Positions 7,867-16,151 of a DNA stretch of 64,000 nt are shown one piece after another. The DNA is from JAFARE01 sp963777285. Its GTDB lineage: Bacteria; Chloroflexota; Dormibacteria; Aeolococcales; Aeolococcaceae. The notes under the pieces are model-generated. The model had not been told where the DNA came from. It did not search any database and was given only the letters and a program-made list of their open reading frames with translations. The first letter of the stretch is position 1; the number at the start of each line of letters is the position of its first letter. The stretch is taken from positions 186,001 through 250,000 of the forward strand of contig CAVZPR010000001.1 in NCBI GenBank assembly GCA_963777285.1, written 5' to 3'. Made by a program: the position numbers and the translations under genes.

Positions 7867-8418
7867 ATGTCGCGGATAGGCAGGCTGCCGGTCGCTGTCC
7901 CGGCCGGCGTCGAGGTGTCGCTGCAGGCCAATCACCTGAGCGTCACGGGAGCGCGCGGCACGCTGGAGCGCGTGCTCCCCACCGCCATGCGCATCGAGGT
8001 GAACGACGGCGTGATCACCGTGGAGCGGCCCACGGACGCGGCGCCGCACCGGGCGCTGCACGGGCTCACGCGCACGCTCGTCGCCAACATGGTGCAGGGC
8101 GTGAGTGCGGGATTCACGCGCGAGCTCGACCTGGTCGGCGTCGGTTTCCGCGCTGCGAAGCAGGGCAACGACCTCGTGCTCACGCTGGGCTACTCGCATC
8201 CCATCCGCTACACGCCCCCCGAGGGGGTCAGCATCGACGTGCCGGTACCGACCCAGATCGTCGTGAGTGGCGCCGACAAGGAGGTGGTCGGCCAGGTGGC
8301 GGCCAAGATCCGCTCGTTCCGCAAGCCCGAGCCGTACAAGGGGAAGGGCGTGCTGTATCGCGGTGAGCGCTTGCGCCGCAAGGCCGGCAAGTCAGGCAAG
8401 GCAGGCAAGACCAAGTGA
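7867..8418 (+). CDS. rplF: 50S ribosomal protein L6
   Basis: L6 (uL6) lies near the factor-binding site. ATG 7867 gives MSRIGRLPVAVPAGVEV, the family start, and 183 residues with two L6 repeats and the PEPYKGKGVLYRGE signature. The tail is lysine-rich. An upstream start inside rpsH is rejected. Confidence 0.96.
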   Translation: MSRIGRLPVAVPAGVEVSLQANHLSVTGARGTLERVLPTAMRIEVNDGVITVERPTDAAPHRALHGLTRTLVANMVQGVSAGFTRELDLVGVGFRAAKQGNDLVLTLGYSHPIRYTPPEGVSIDVPVPTQIVVSGADKEVVGQVAAKIRSFRKPEPYKGKGVLYRGERLRRKAGKSGKAGKTK

Positions 8419-8435
8419 CGGGAGCGATCTGAGCC

Positions 8436-8795
8436 ATGTACACCAAGCACGACCGCGACGCCGCGCGGCGCCGCCGCCACCGCAGGGTGCGGAAGAGCAT
8501 CAGCGGCACCGCGGAGAGACCGCGCCTGGCGATGCATCGCAGCCTGCGACACATCACCGTGCAGCTGGTGGACGACACTGCGGGTCGCACGCTGGCGGCG
8601 GCGTCCACCAGCGAGGAGTCGCTGCACGCGCCGGGCCCGCGGGTCGACGCGGCCGCCGCCGTGGGACGCGCGATCGCGGAGCGGGCGCGCGGCAAAGGCA
8701 TCGAGACGGTAGTGTTCGACCGCGGCGGCTATCTCTACCACGGCCGCGTTCGCGCGCTGGCGGAGGCGGCCCGCGAAGGCGGGTTGAGGTTCTGA
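8436..8795 (+). CDS. rplR: 50S ribosomal protein L18
   Basis: L18 (uL18) joins 5S rRNA to the central protuberance. The 119-residue product has the basic RRRRHRRVRKSISGTAERPRLAMHRS start and ends with the VVFDRGGYLYHGRVRALAEAARE signature at normal length. Confidence 0.96.
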   Translation: MYTKHDRDAARRRRHRRVRKSISGTAERPRLAMHRSLRHITVQLVDDTAGRTLAAASTSEESLHAPGPRVDAAAAVGRAIAERARGKGIETVVFDRGGYLYHGRVRALAEAAREGGLRF

Positions 8796-8796
8796 G

Positions 8797-9381
8797 ATGG
8801 CGATGCGAATGGATCGTCGCGACGATCGCGGCGGAGACCTCCAGGAGAAGATCGTCTCGCTCAACCGCGTTGCGAAGGTGGTCAAGGGCGGCCGCCGCTT
8901 CTCCTTCAGCGCCCTCGTCGTCGTCGGCGACGGTCAGGGCCGCGTCGGCGCCGGCCTGGGGAAGGCGGGCGAGGTCCCCGACGCCATCCGCAAGGGAGTC
9001 GAGGACGCCAAGAAGCACATGATCACCGTGCCGATGGTGGGCACCACCATCCCGCACGAGATCCGCTACAAGCTCGGCGCTGCCAAGGTGCTGCTCAAGC
9101 CCGGTGTGCCCGGAACGGGCGTCATCAGCGGCAGCTCCATGCGCGCGGTGGTCGAGGCCGCGGGCATCCACGACATCCTCACCAAGAGCCTCGGCACCGA
9201 CAACCCCATCAACGTGGTCCGCGCCACCGTCGCGGCGCTCGCCAGCCTGCGAACCCTGGCGGAGGTCGCCGCGCTGCGCGGCCGCACGCCGGAAGAGATC
9301 GTGGGCAGCCGGGCCCTGGCGGACCGCATGCTCGGCCGTGAGCCCGCGCCGGTCGCCGTACCGGAGGAGGTGACCGCGTGA
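8797..9381 (+). CDS. rpsE: 30S ribosomal protein S5
   Basis: S5 (uS5) contributes to decoding fidelity and the mRNA entry site. The 194-residue product has the double-stranded-RNA-binding part (KIVSLNRVAKVVKGGRRFSFSALVVVGDGQG) and the GTGVISGSSMRAVVEAAGI segment. A tail of about 30 residues follows the usual end. It overlaps the rpmD GTG by four bases. Confidence 0.97.
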   Translation: MAMRMDRRDDRGGDLQEKIVSLNRVAKVVKGGRRFSFSALVVVGDGQGRVGAGLGKAGEVPDAIRKGVEDAKKHMITVPMVGTTIPHEIRYKLGAAKVLLKPGVPGTGVISGSSMRAVVEAAGIHDILTKSLGTDNPINVVRATVAALASLRTLAEVAALRGRTPEEIVGSRALADRMLGREPAPVAVPEEVTA

Positions 9382-9647
9382 GCACGCTGCGGGTCACGTA
9401 TCGCAAGAGCTCCATCGGCTACGCGCACGATCAAAAGGCGACGCTCGTCGCCCTCGGCCTGCGCCGCCTGCACCAGACGGTCGAGCACGAGGCCACGCCG
9501 TCGATCCGCGGCATGGTGTTCAAGGTGCGTCACCTGGTCAGCGTCGACGGCGAGCCCGCCGACTCCGCGAAGGGCGTCGCGGTGCTCGCGGCACTCGCCG
9601 CCGGCAGTTCCGCGGCGGAACCGGTCGCGCCGGAGGGCTCCGCGTGA
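9378..9647 (+). CDS. rpmD: 50S ribosomal protein L30
   Basis: L30 (uL30) is a small, bacterium-variable 50S protein. The L30 core (LRVTYRKSSIGYAHDQKATLVALGLRRLHQTVEHEA; GMVFKVRHLVSV) occupies residues 3-58. An approximately 28-residue Ala-rich extension makes 89 residues in total. GTG 9378 overlaps rpsE and the stop overlaps rplO. Confidence 0.95.
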   Translation: MSTLRVTYRKSSIGYAHDQKATLVALGLRRLHQTVEHEATPSIRGMVFKVRHLVSVDGEPADSAKGVAVLAALAAGSSAAEPVAPEGSA

Positions 9648-10126
9648 AGCTGCACGAGCTGACGCCGGCTCCGGGCAGCCGGCGCGAGGCGAAGCGCGTG
9701 GGCCGCGGCATCTCCGCGGGCAAGGGCAAGACCAGCGGACGGGGCCAGAAGGGCCAGGGTTCGCGCTCCAGCGTGGGCCTGCCCGTCGGCTTCGAGGGCG
9801 GTCAGATGCCGCTGACGCAACGGTTGCCCAAGCTGCGCGGCTTTCACAACCGCTGGCGCAAGGAATACGCCATCGTCAACCTGGGCAAGCTGCGCCGCTT
9901 CGACGCCAACACCGTGGTCGACGCGGCGGTGCTCGCCGAGGCCGGCATCGTCGCGCGCCGGTCGGCGCGCATCAAGCTCCTCGGCGCGGGCGAGCTGGAG
10001 GTGCCTCTGCAGCTGCGCGTGCACCGCGCCTCGGCGTCGGCCCGCCGCGCCGTCGAGGCAGCCGGCGGCAGTCTCGAATTGCTCGATGCGCAAACCCGTC
10101 CCACAGTGGTGCCCAGCGAGCAGTGA
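9644..10126 (+). CDS. rplO: 50S ribosomal protein L15
   Basis: L15 (uL15) is a late-assembly 50S protein. GTG 9644 gives MKLHELTPAPGSRREAKRVGRG, then the Gly-rich SGRGQKGQGSRS stretch, FEGGQMPL and RLPKLRGF motifs and the KLLGAGEL segment. The length of 160 residues is slightly above average. Four-base overlaps join it to rpmD and secY. Confidence 0.96.
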   Translation: MKLHELTPAPGSRREAKRVGRGISAGKGKTSGRGQKGQGSRSSVGLPVGFEGGQMPLTQRLPKLRGFHNRWRKEYAIVNLGKLRRFDANTVVDAAVLAEAGIVARRSARIKLLGAGELEVPLQLRVHRASASARRAVEAAGGSLELLDAQTRPTVVPSEQ

Positions 10127-11457
10127 ACCTGCTGGAGGCCCTTGCGCAGGCGTTCCGCATCCCGGAGCTGCGGCGGAAGCTGCTCTTCACCGTCGGCCTG
10201 CTCATGGTCTTCCGGGTGCTCGCCAGCATCTCGATACCCGGCGCCAACTCGCAGGCGCTCAACGACCTCTTCTCGAACAACTCGCTGCTGGGTTTGCTCA
10301 ACCTCTTCAGCGGTGGCGGCCTCTCACGCTTCACGCTCGTGGCAGAGGGGCTGAACCCTTACATCAACGCCACGATCATCATGCAGCTCATGACGGTCGT
10401 GTCCGTCCGGCTCAAGGAGCTGAGCAAGGAAGGTGAGCAGGGCCGCAAGAAGATCACGCGCTACACGCGCTGGCTGACGGTACCCCTTGCTGCCCTGCAG
10501 GGCTACGGATACATGGCGCTGTTCACCAATCCGGGCGTGACCACCGCCGGCGCGATCATTCCCAACCCCACCACCGCTACCGAGATCAGCATCATCCTGG
10601 TGCTCACCGCCGGCACCATCGTCGCGATGTGGCTCGGGGAGCTGATCACCGAGTATGGCGTCGGCAACGGCGTGTCGCTGATCATCTTCGTCGGCATCAT
10701 CGGCCGGCTTCCCGGCACGCTGGTGGCGTACGGCAGCACCGGCGGGACGTCGCACGTCGTGCAGCTGGTGATCATGACGATCATCGCGGTCGTGGTCACG
10801 GCGGGGATCATCGAGGTGCAGCAGGCGCAGCGAAAGGTGCCGGTGCAGTCGGCGCAGCGGGTGCTCAACCCGCGCACGGGGATGGCGTCTCAGGGGAGGC
10901 GCAACTTCTTACCGCTCCGGGTCAACGCGGCCGGAGTCATCCCGATCATCTTCGCCATATCGATCATGACGTTCCCCACCATCTTCGCCAACCTGTTCCA
11001 GGGCGCCACCGGTCCGCTGCAGCAGGCGTCGACGTGGATTCAGCAGAACTGGCAGCCGACGGGTCCGTCGATTCCCATCAACATCATCTACAACGGCATC
11101 TACTTCATGCTGGTGCTGGGCTTCACGTACTTCTACACGGCGGTCGTCTTCGACCCCAACGATGTCGCCGACAACCTGAAGAAGCAGTCGACGTTCATAC
11201 CGGGCATTCGCCCCGGACGCAGCACCGCCGAGTATCTCGGCAGGGTGATGGGGCGCATCACGCTCGCGGGCGCGCTCTTTCTGGCGTTCATCACGGTCAT
11301 CCTGCCGCTGGCCACGGCGGCGATCACGCGCGTGTCGCCCACCAGCCTCTACCTGGGCGGCACGGCCATCCTCATCGTGGTCGGCGTCGCGCTCGACACC
11401 ATGAAGCAGATCGAGACCCAGCTCCTGATGCGCCAGTACCGAGGCTTCATCAAGTGA
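10123..11457 (+). CDS. secY: Preprotein translocase subunit SecY
   Basis: SecY is the channel of the SecYEG translocon in the inner membrane. The 444-residue protein has about ten hydrophobic segments, starts NLLEALAQAFRIPELRRKLLFTVGLL and contains the family signatures GLNPYINATIIMQLM and KQSTFIPGIRPG. GTG 10123 overlaps the rplO stop, and adk starts inside the secY stop. Confidence 0.97.
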   Translation: MNLLEALAQAFRIPELRRKLLFTVGLLMVFRVLASISIPGANSQALNDLFSNNSLLGLLNLFSGGGLSRFTLVAEGLNPYINATIIMQLMTVVSVRLKELSKEGEQGRKKITRYTRWLTVPLAALQGYGYMALFTNPGVTTAGAIIPNPTTATEISIILVLTAGTIVAMWLGELITEYGVGNGVSLIIFVGIIGRLPGTLVAYGSTGGTSHVVQLVIMTIIAVVVTAGIIEVQQAQRKVPVQSAQRVLNPRTGMASQGRRNFLPLRVNAAGVIPIIFAISIMTFPTIFANLFQGATGPLQQASTWIQQNWQPTGPSIPINIIYNGIYFMLVLGFTYFYTAVVFDPNDVADNLKKQSTFIPGIRPGRSTAEYLGRVMGRITLAGALFLAFITVILPLATAAITRVSPTSLYLGGTAILIVVGVALDTMKQIETQLLMRQYRGFIK

Positions 11458-12032
11458 TCGTCGTGCTCTTCGGGCCGCCGGGCAGCGGCAAGGGAACCCA
11501 GGCGGCGCGCGTGGCGCAGCGTCTCGGCGTTCCTCACGTCGCCACCGGCGACATCCTGCGCGCGGAGGTGAGCCGGGGCAGTGCCCTGGGCCGCGAGGCG
11601 GAACCGATCATGCGGGCCGGCCTCCTGCTGCCGGACGACCTGATGGTGCGCGTCGTGGCATCCCGCCTCGCCGAGCCCGACGCCGCCATGGGCGCGCTGC
11701 TCGACGGCTTCCCCCGCACCGTCGCGCAGGCCTCCGCGCTGGCGTCGACGCTCAACGCGGAGCAGCGTGCGGTCGACGTCATCGTCGCACTCGAAGTTCC
11801 CGACACGGTGTTGCGGGAGCGCATGTTGCGCCGCGCCGCGGAGGAGGGGCGCGCCGACGACACGCCGCAGGCATTCGAGCAGCGCCTGCACGTGTACCGC
11901 ACCGAGACGCTGCCCGTGCTCGGCTGGTATCGCGAAGCAGGCACGCGCATCCAGACCGTCGATGGCGTCGGCGCCATCGACGACGTCACCGAGCGGATCG
12001 TGACGCCCCTCGCCGGGGTGCAGACGCCGTGA
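11454..12032 (+). CDS. adk: Adenylate kinase (short-LID form)
   Basis: Interconverts ATP + AMP and 2 ADP in the cytosol. GTG 11454 gives VIVVLFGPPGSGKGTQAARVAQRL with the P-loop at residues 7-14, then TGDILRAEV, LLDGFPRTVAQA and ADDTPQAFEQRL. The LID between about residues 120 and 135 is short and lacks zinc-binding cysteines. At 192 residues it is the short class typical of actinobacterial-type enzymes. The start overlaps the secY stop by four bases. Confidence 0.95.
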   Translation: MIVVLFGPPGSGKGTQAARVAQRLGVPHVATGDILRAEVSRGSALGREAEPIMRAGLLLPDDLMVRVVASRLAEPDAAMGALLDGFPRTVAQASALASTLNAEQRAVDVIVALEVPDTVLRERMLRRAAEEGRADDTPQAFEQRLHVYRTETLPVLGWYREAGTRIQTVDGVGAIDDVTERIVTPLAGVQTP

Positions 12033-12823
12033 CGCCGGCGCGTGTGGAGAGCTTCCGCCTGAAGCGCCCCGAGGAGGTCGACCGGATGCGCGTATCCGGG
12101 CGCATCCTCGGGGAGTGCCTCGCGCACCTGGCGGCGACGGTGCGTCCCGGGATCACCACGCTCGACCTCGACCGTGAGGCCGAGACGTTCATCCGCGACC
12201 ACGGGTGCATCCCCGGATTCCTCGGCTACGACGGCTTTCGCAACTCCCTCTGCGTATCGGTCAACGAGCAGGTCGTGCACGGCATCCCTGGTTCGCAGGT
12301 GTTGCGCGACGGCGACCTCGTGTCGCTCGACTGCGGCCTCATCCTCGACGGGTGGTGGGCGGACAGCGGGCTCTCGGTGGCCTGCGGTGCCGCGAGCCCC
12401 GAGGTGACGCGCCTGATCGACGTCACGCGCGAGGCGCTCGACCGAGGCATCGCCGCGGCTCGCCCGGGCAACCACATCGGTGACATCGGCCACGCGGTGC
12501 AGACGTACGTCGAGGCTGAGGGCTACTCGGTGGTGCGCCAATACGTGGGCCACGGCATCGGCCGCGACATGCACGAGCCGCCGCAGGTGCCCAACTACGG
12601 CCGACCCGGAGAGGGCAACCAGCTCAAGGCCGGATACGTGCTGGCGATCGAGCCCATGGTCAACGCCGGTGGGCCGGAGGTCTACACGCTGGATGACGGG
12701 TGGACGGTCGTGACCGAGGACGGCCGCCTCTCCTGCTACTTCGAGCACACCGTGGCGGTGACCGAGGACGGGCCCGAGGTGCTGACGCTGCGCCCGCAGC
12801 CGGCCGTGGCCCGGGCCCGCTGA
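12029..12823 (+). CDS. map: Methionine aminopeptidase, type I
   Basis: Removes N-terminal methionine from nascent proteins in the cytosol. The 264-residue product has the metal-binding and substrate residues of the family in VSLDCGLILDGWWADSG (Asp pair), YVGHGIGRDMHEPPQVPNYG (His), EPMV (Glu) and FEHTVAVTEDG (Glu). GTG 12029 overlaps adk. It is the last gene before a promoter-containing gap; no initiation factor IF-1 gene follows it. Confidence 0.96.
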   Translation: MTPARVESFRLKRPEEVDRMRVSGRILGECLAHLAATVRPGITTLDLDREAETFIRDHGCIPGFLGYDGFRNSLCVSVNEQVVHGIPGSQVLRDGDLVSLDCGLILDGWWADSGLSVACGAASPEVTRLIDVTREALDRGIAAARPGNHIGDIGHAVQTYVEAEGYSVVRQYVGHGIGRDMHEPPQVPNYGRPGEGNQLKAGYVLAIEPMVNAGGPEVYTLDDGWTVVTEDGRLSCYFEHTVAVTEDGPEVLTLRPQPAVARAR

Positions 12824-12838
12824 GTGGCGGTGGCGAGT

Positions 12839-12868
12839 TTGCTGCGAGTCCCCGGCCGCGCGTATAAT
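12839..12868 (+). promoter_or_regulatory. Strong sigma-70-type promoter for the alpha operon
   Basis: TTGCTG (12839-12844) and a perfect TATAAT (12863-12868) are separated by 18 bases in the only sizeable gap (12824-13036) of the upstream ribosomal cluster. A start near 12875 would leave an approximately 160-base leader before rpmJ, with an AGAGGAGCG ribosome site close to the ATG. I see no gene in the gap; it sits where infA is often found. Confidence 0.8.
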
Positions 12869-13036
12869 CTGAGTTCGCGGTTCTCTGCAACTCGCTTTGG
12901 CGTGCCCTCTGGGAAGCGGATCGAGCGGCCGGGCGGTGGCGCCGATCCTGCCGGGGCGACCGGGGCCGCGTGTCTCATCAACAGCAGCGGGCGTGAACGC
13001 CACGCCGCGAACCAGAGGAGCGACCGTTCGAACGAC

Positions 13037-13150
13037 ATGAAGGTCAGGGCATCGGTCAAGAAGATGTGCGACCGCTGCAAGATCATCAAGCGCCACGGCG
13101 CCGTGCGGGTCATCTGTGACAACCCCAAGCACAAGCAGCGCCAGGGATAG
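13037..13150 (+). CDS. rpmJ: 50S ribosomal protein L36
   Basis: L36 (bL36) is the smallest 50S protein. ATG 13037 gives the 37-residue MKVRASVKKMCDRCKIIKRHG start followed by VICDNPKHKQRQG, with the Cys-Cys-Cys-His zinc site of the C+ form. The ATG follows an AGAGGAGCG ribosome site; a longer in-frame reading into the leader has no L36 homology and is rejected. Confidence 0.96.
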   Translation: MKVRASVKKMCDRCKIIKRHGAVRVICDNPKHKQRQG

Positions 13151-13159
13151 AGGACTGCA

Positions 13160-13543
13160 GTGGCACGCATAGCCGGCGTCGACGTTCCCCGCGACAAGCG
13201 TGTCGAGGTGGCGCTCACCTACATCTACGGCATCGGTCTGACCACCTCGAAGCGGCTGCTGCAGCTGTCGAACATCTCCCCGGACACCCGCACCAAGGAC
13301 CTCAGCGACGCGCAGGTGGGCAAGCTGCGAGACCTGATCGCCAAGCAGCTGCAGGGCAAGGTCGAGGGCGACCTGCGCCGCCAGATCGCGCTGAACATCA
13401 AACGGCTGATCGAGATCGGCACGTACCGCGGGCAGCGCCACCGCCGCGGACTTCCGGTCCGCGGTCAGCGCACCCGCACCAACGCACGCACCCGTCGCGG
13501 ACCGAAGAAGACGGTCGGTGTGCGACGGAAGAAGGCGAAGTGA
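13160..13543 (+). CDS. rpsM: 30S ribosomal protein S13
   Basis: S13 (uS13) contacts the P-site tRNA and 50S from the 30S head. GTG 13160 gives MARIAGVDVPRDKRVEVALTYIYGIG. The 127-residue product ends with the GQRTRTNARTRRGPKKTV signature. Confidence 0.97.
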   Translation: MARIAGVDVPRDKRVEVALTYIYGIGLTTSKRLLQLSNISPDTRTKDLSDAQVGKLRDLIAKQLQGKVEGDLRRQIALNIKRLIEIGTYRGQRHRRGLPVRGQRTRTNARTRRGPKKTVGVRRKKAK

Positions 13544-13595
13544 CGCCGCTCCTCCTGGCCGTGGACGGCCTGAGCGGCATCAAGGACGATGGGTG

Positions 13596-13991
13596 ATGGC
13601 AAAGAAAAAGAAGGCAGTCCGCACGCGGCGCCGCGAGCGCAAGAACATCGCCGTGGGTCACGCACACGTGCTGGCGACCTTCAACAACACCATCGTCAGC
13701 CTCACCGACCCGGACGGCAACGTGATCGCCTGGGGCTCCGCCGGCGCGCAGGGGTTCAAGGGCTCGCGCAAGAGCACCCCTTACGCCGCGCAGGTGACTG
13801 CCGAGGCGGCTGCGCGCAAGGCGATGGAGCATGGGCTCAAGACGATCGAGATCTTCGTCAAGGGTCCCGGCGCGGGACGCGAGGCCGCGATCCGCAGCCT
13901 GCAGGCGAGCGGCCTCGACATCACCGCCATCTCCGACATCACGCCGATCCCGCATAACGGCTGCCGTCCTCCCAAGCGGCGCCGGGTGTAA
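13596..13991 (+). CDS. rpsK: 30S ribosomal protein S11
   Basis: S11 (uS11) forms part of the 30S platform. ATG 13596 gives MAKKKKAVRTRRRERKNIAVGHAHVLATFNNTIVSLTDPDG, with GFKGSRKSTPYAAQ and the DITPIPHNGCRPPKRRRV C-terminus; 131 residues. Start codons upstream overlap the rpsM end region and do not match the family. Confidence 0.97.
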   Translation: MAKKKKAVRTRRRERKNIAVGHAHVLATFNNTIVSLTDPDGNVIAWGSAGAQGFKGSRKSTPYAAQVTAEAAARKAMEHGLKTIEIFVKGPGAGREAAIRSLQASGLDITAISDITPIPHNGCRPPKRRRV

Positions 13992-13994
13992 GCG

Positions 13995-14627
13995 ATGGCC
14001 AACCAGAACGGTCCCGTCTGCCGCCTCTGCCGCCGCGAGGGCGTCAAGCTCTATCTCAAGGGCGCGAAGTGCGTCTCCAACTGCACCTTCGACAAGCGCA
14101 GCGGCCTGCTGCCCGGACAGCACGGCCTGGCGCGCCGGCGCAAGGCCAGCGACTACGGCATCCAGCTGCGCGCCAAGCAGCGAGCGCGGCGCCTCTACGG
14201 CGTCCTGGAACGGCAGTTCCAGCACTACTTCGAGCGTGCGGAACGCTCCGAGGGTGTCACCGGCACGGTGCTCCTGCAGCAGCTGGAGCGGCGCCTCGAC
14301 AATGTCGTGTACCGCCTCGGATTCGCGGCGTCGCGCCGCGAGGCGCGGCAGCTGGTGTCGCACCGCCACTTCGCGGTCAACGGGCGCACCGTGAACATCG
14401 CGTCGGCGCAGGTGCGTCCCGGTGACGTGGTGGAGGTGCGCGAGAAGAGCCGCAAGATCCTGCCCGTGGAGAACGCGCAGCAGCTCCTGCAGGGCGCCCG
14501 CGGCGTCCCCGACTGGCTCACGCTCGACGGAGCGGCGCTGAAAGCGACGGTCGTACGGCTGCCGGAGCGGCGGGAGATGGAGCTCGCGGTGGACGAGCAG
14601 TTGATCGTCGAGTACTACTCGCGATGA
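13995..14627 (+). CDS. rpsD: 30S ribosomal protein S4
   Basis: S4 (uS4) initiates 30S assembly and is a classic translational repressor of the alpha operon. The 210-residue product begins MANQNGPVCRLCRREGVKLYLKG and holds CRLC plus two later Cys (CVSNC), the zinc-type S4, followed by the S4 RNA-binding domain (LEQRLDNVVYRLGFAASRREARQLVSHRHFAVNGR type). Confidence 0.96.
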   Translation: MANQNGPVCRLCRREGVKLYLKGAKCVSNCTFDKRSGLLPGQHGLARRRKASDYGIQLRAKQRARRLYGVLERQFQHYFERAERSEGVTGTVLLQQLERRLDNVVYRLGFAASRREARQLVSHRHFAVNGRTVNIASAQVRPGDVVEVREKSRKILPVENAQQLLQGARGVPDWLTLDGAALKATVVRLPERREMELAVDEQLIVEYYSR

Positions 14628-14745
14628 ATGAGCACGTTGCCGTCGTCGCCGCACTCACGTTCCGGGTACGCGGTCGGAGCCCCTCCGGGGCCCCGCCGCT
14701 CGGCACTCGGCTCGCCCTCAGCTCCGAGTCGTTCCGGCTCGCCTC

Positions 14746-14762
14746 CGTGACGCCCCGTCACG
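14746..14762 (+). promoter_or_regulatory. Hairpin in the rpsD-rpoA gap
   Basis: The 183-base gap 14628-14810 is the longest inside the alpha operon. It holds a perfect 7-bp stem CGTGACG/CGTCACG with a CCC loop at 14746-14762, about 50 bases before rpoA, and no convincing gene. There is no T-run, so if it acts at all it is an attenuator or mRNA-processing/stability hairpin rather than a clear terminator. An AGGAG site is placed correctly for rpoA. Confidence 0.4.
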
Positions 14763-14810
14763 TGAGTGCGGCGCCGACGGCCGCGGCCACTTTCCTCACA
14801 GGAGTTCCAC

Positions 14811-15785
14811 ATGGCAGTTGATCTGATCACCTCTCCCGCCGTCCGCGAGATCGAGAGCGGCGCCGACTACGGCAAGTTCGAGATCGAGCCGCTGGAGCCG
14901 GGCTTCGGCGTGACGCTGGGCAACTCGCTGCGGCGCGTGCTGCTGTCGTCGCTGGCCGGCGCGGCGATCACGTCGGTTTCGATCGACAGCGTCTCGCACG
15001 AGTTCAGCGCGATCCCGCACGTCAAAGAGGACGTCACCGAGATCCTGCTGAACATCAAGGAAGTCAACGTCGTCTCGCACAGCAACGACCCGGTGCGACT
15101 CACGCTCGACGTGCGGGGCCCGCGCGAGGTCACCGCAGGAGACATCGAGTGTCCCAGCGACGTCGAGATCCGCAACCCGCAGCAGCACATCTGCACGCTG
15201 GACTCGCCCAAGGCGCAGTTGCGCATGGATCTGATGGTTGAGCGCGGCAAGGGCTACGTCACGGCCGAGCGCAACAAGCGCGAGGGCCAGCCCATCGGCG
15301 TCATCCCCATCGACGCCATCTTCACGCCGGTGCGCAAGGCGAACTTCGCCGTGGAGAAGACGCGGGTGGGGCAGGAGACCGAGTGGGACAGGCTGATCGT
15401 CGAGGTGTGGACCGACGGCACGCTGGCGCCGGTCGAGGCGGTGAGCCAGGCCGCGGCGCTGTTCACCGAGCACCTGGATCTCTTCGTCCGCTTCGGCGAC
15501 AACCTGGCGGCGCCGCAGCTGCGTCAAGCTCGCGGCAACGACCTTCCCAGCCGGCTGGCCGACGTGCCCATCGAAGACCTCGACCTCAGCGTTCGCGCGC
15601 TCAACTGCCTCAAGGCCAACGACATCACCAAGGTGGGCCAGCTGGTCGGCATGAAGCAGGAGGAGCTGCTCACGCTGCGCAACTTCGGGCAGAAGTCGCT
15701 CGACGAGATCCGCGAGAAGCTGGTGCAGCGCGAATTCGTGACGCCCGAGGAGCTGGAGACACTCTTCCAGCCGATGGCGAGGTAG
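14811..15785 (+). CDS. rpoA: RNA polymerase alpha subunit
   Basis: Alpha dimerises to scaffold RNA polymerase, and its C-terminal domain binds UP elements and activators. ATG 14811 follows an AGGAG site. The 324-residue protein has the N-terminal domain (EPLEPGFGVTLGNSLRRVLLSSLAGAA) and the C-terminal domain (LSVRALNCLKANDITKVGQL; LRNFGQKSLDEI). Family length is normal. Confidence 0.97.
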   Translation: MAVDLITSPAVREIESGADYGKFEIEPLEPGFGVTLGNSLRRVLLSSLAGAAITSVSIDSVSHEFSAIPHVKEDVTEILLNIKEVNVVSHSNDPVRLTLDVRGPREVTAGDIECPSDVEIRNPQQHICTLDSPKAQLRMDLMVERGKGYVTAERNKREGQPIGVIPIDAIFTPVRKANFAVEKTRVGQETEWDRLIVEVWTDGTLAPVEAVSQAAALFTEHLDLFVRFGDNLAAPQLRQARGNDLPSRLADVPIEDLDLSVRALNCLKANDITKVGQLVGMKQEELLTLRNFGQKSLDEIREKLVQREFVTPEELETLFQPMAR

Positions 15786-15795
15786 GCGAAGGCAC

Positions 15796-16149
15796 ATGCG
15801 CCACCGCGTGGCCGGCCGCAAGTTCGGCCGCAGCGCCGCCCATCGTCAGGCGATGACCCGCAACCAGGTCACGTCGCTGCTGCGCCACGGCCGCATCACC
15901 ACGACCGAGGCGAAGGCCAAGGAATTGCGCCGCTGGGTGGAGCGCGTCATCACGGACGCCAAGCCCGACGACGTCAACGCGCGGCGGCGTGTGGGCCTTT
16001 ACGTCAACGACCGCGAGGTGAGCAACAAGCTGTTCACCACATACCTCGAGCGCTACCGAGAACGGCCCGGTGGCTACACCCGGATCGTGAAGCTGGCGCC
16101 GCGCGCCACGGACGCGTCGCCGATGGCGGTCATCGAGTTGGTGGAGTAG
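15796..16149 (+). CDS. rplQ: 50S ribosomal protein L17
   Basis: L17 (bL17) lies near the tunnel exit. The 117-residue protein begins MRHRVAGRKFGRSAAHRQAMTRNQVTSLLRHGRITTTEAKAKELR, an unmistakable L17 start, and ends with the GGYTRIVKL and VIELVE segments. Confidence 0.97.
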   Translation: MRHRVAGRKFGRSAAHRQAMTRNQVTSLLRHGRITTTEAKAKELRRWVERVITDAKPDDVNARRRVGLYVNDREVSNKLFTTYLERYRERPGGYTRIVKLAPRATDASPMAVIELVE

Positions 16150-16151
16150 GC

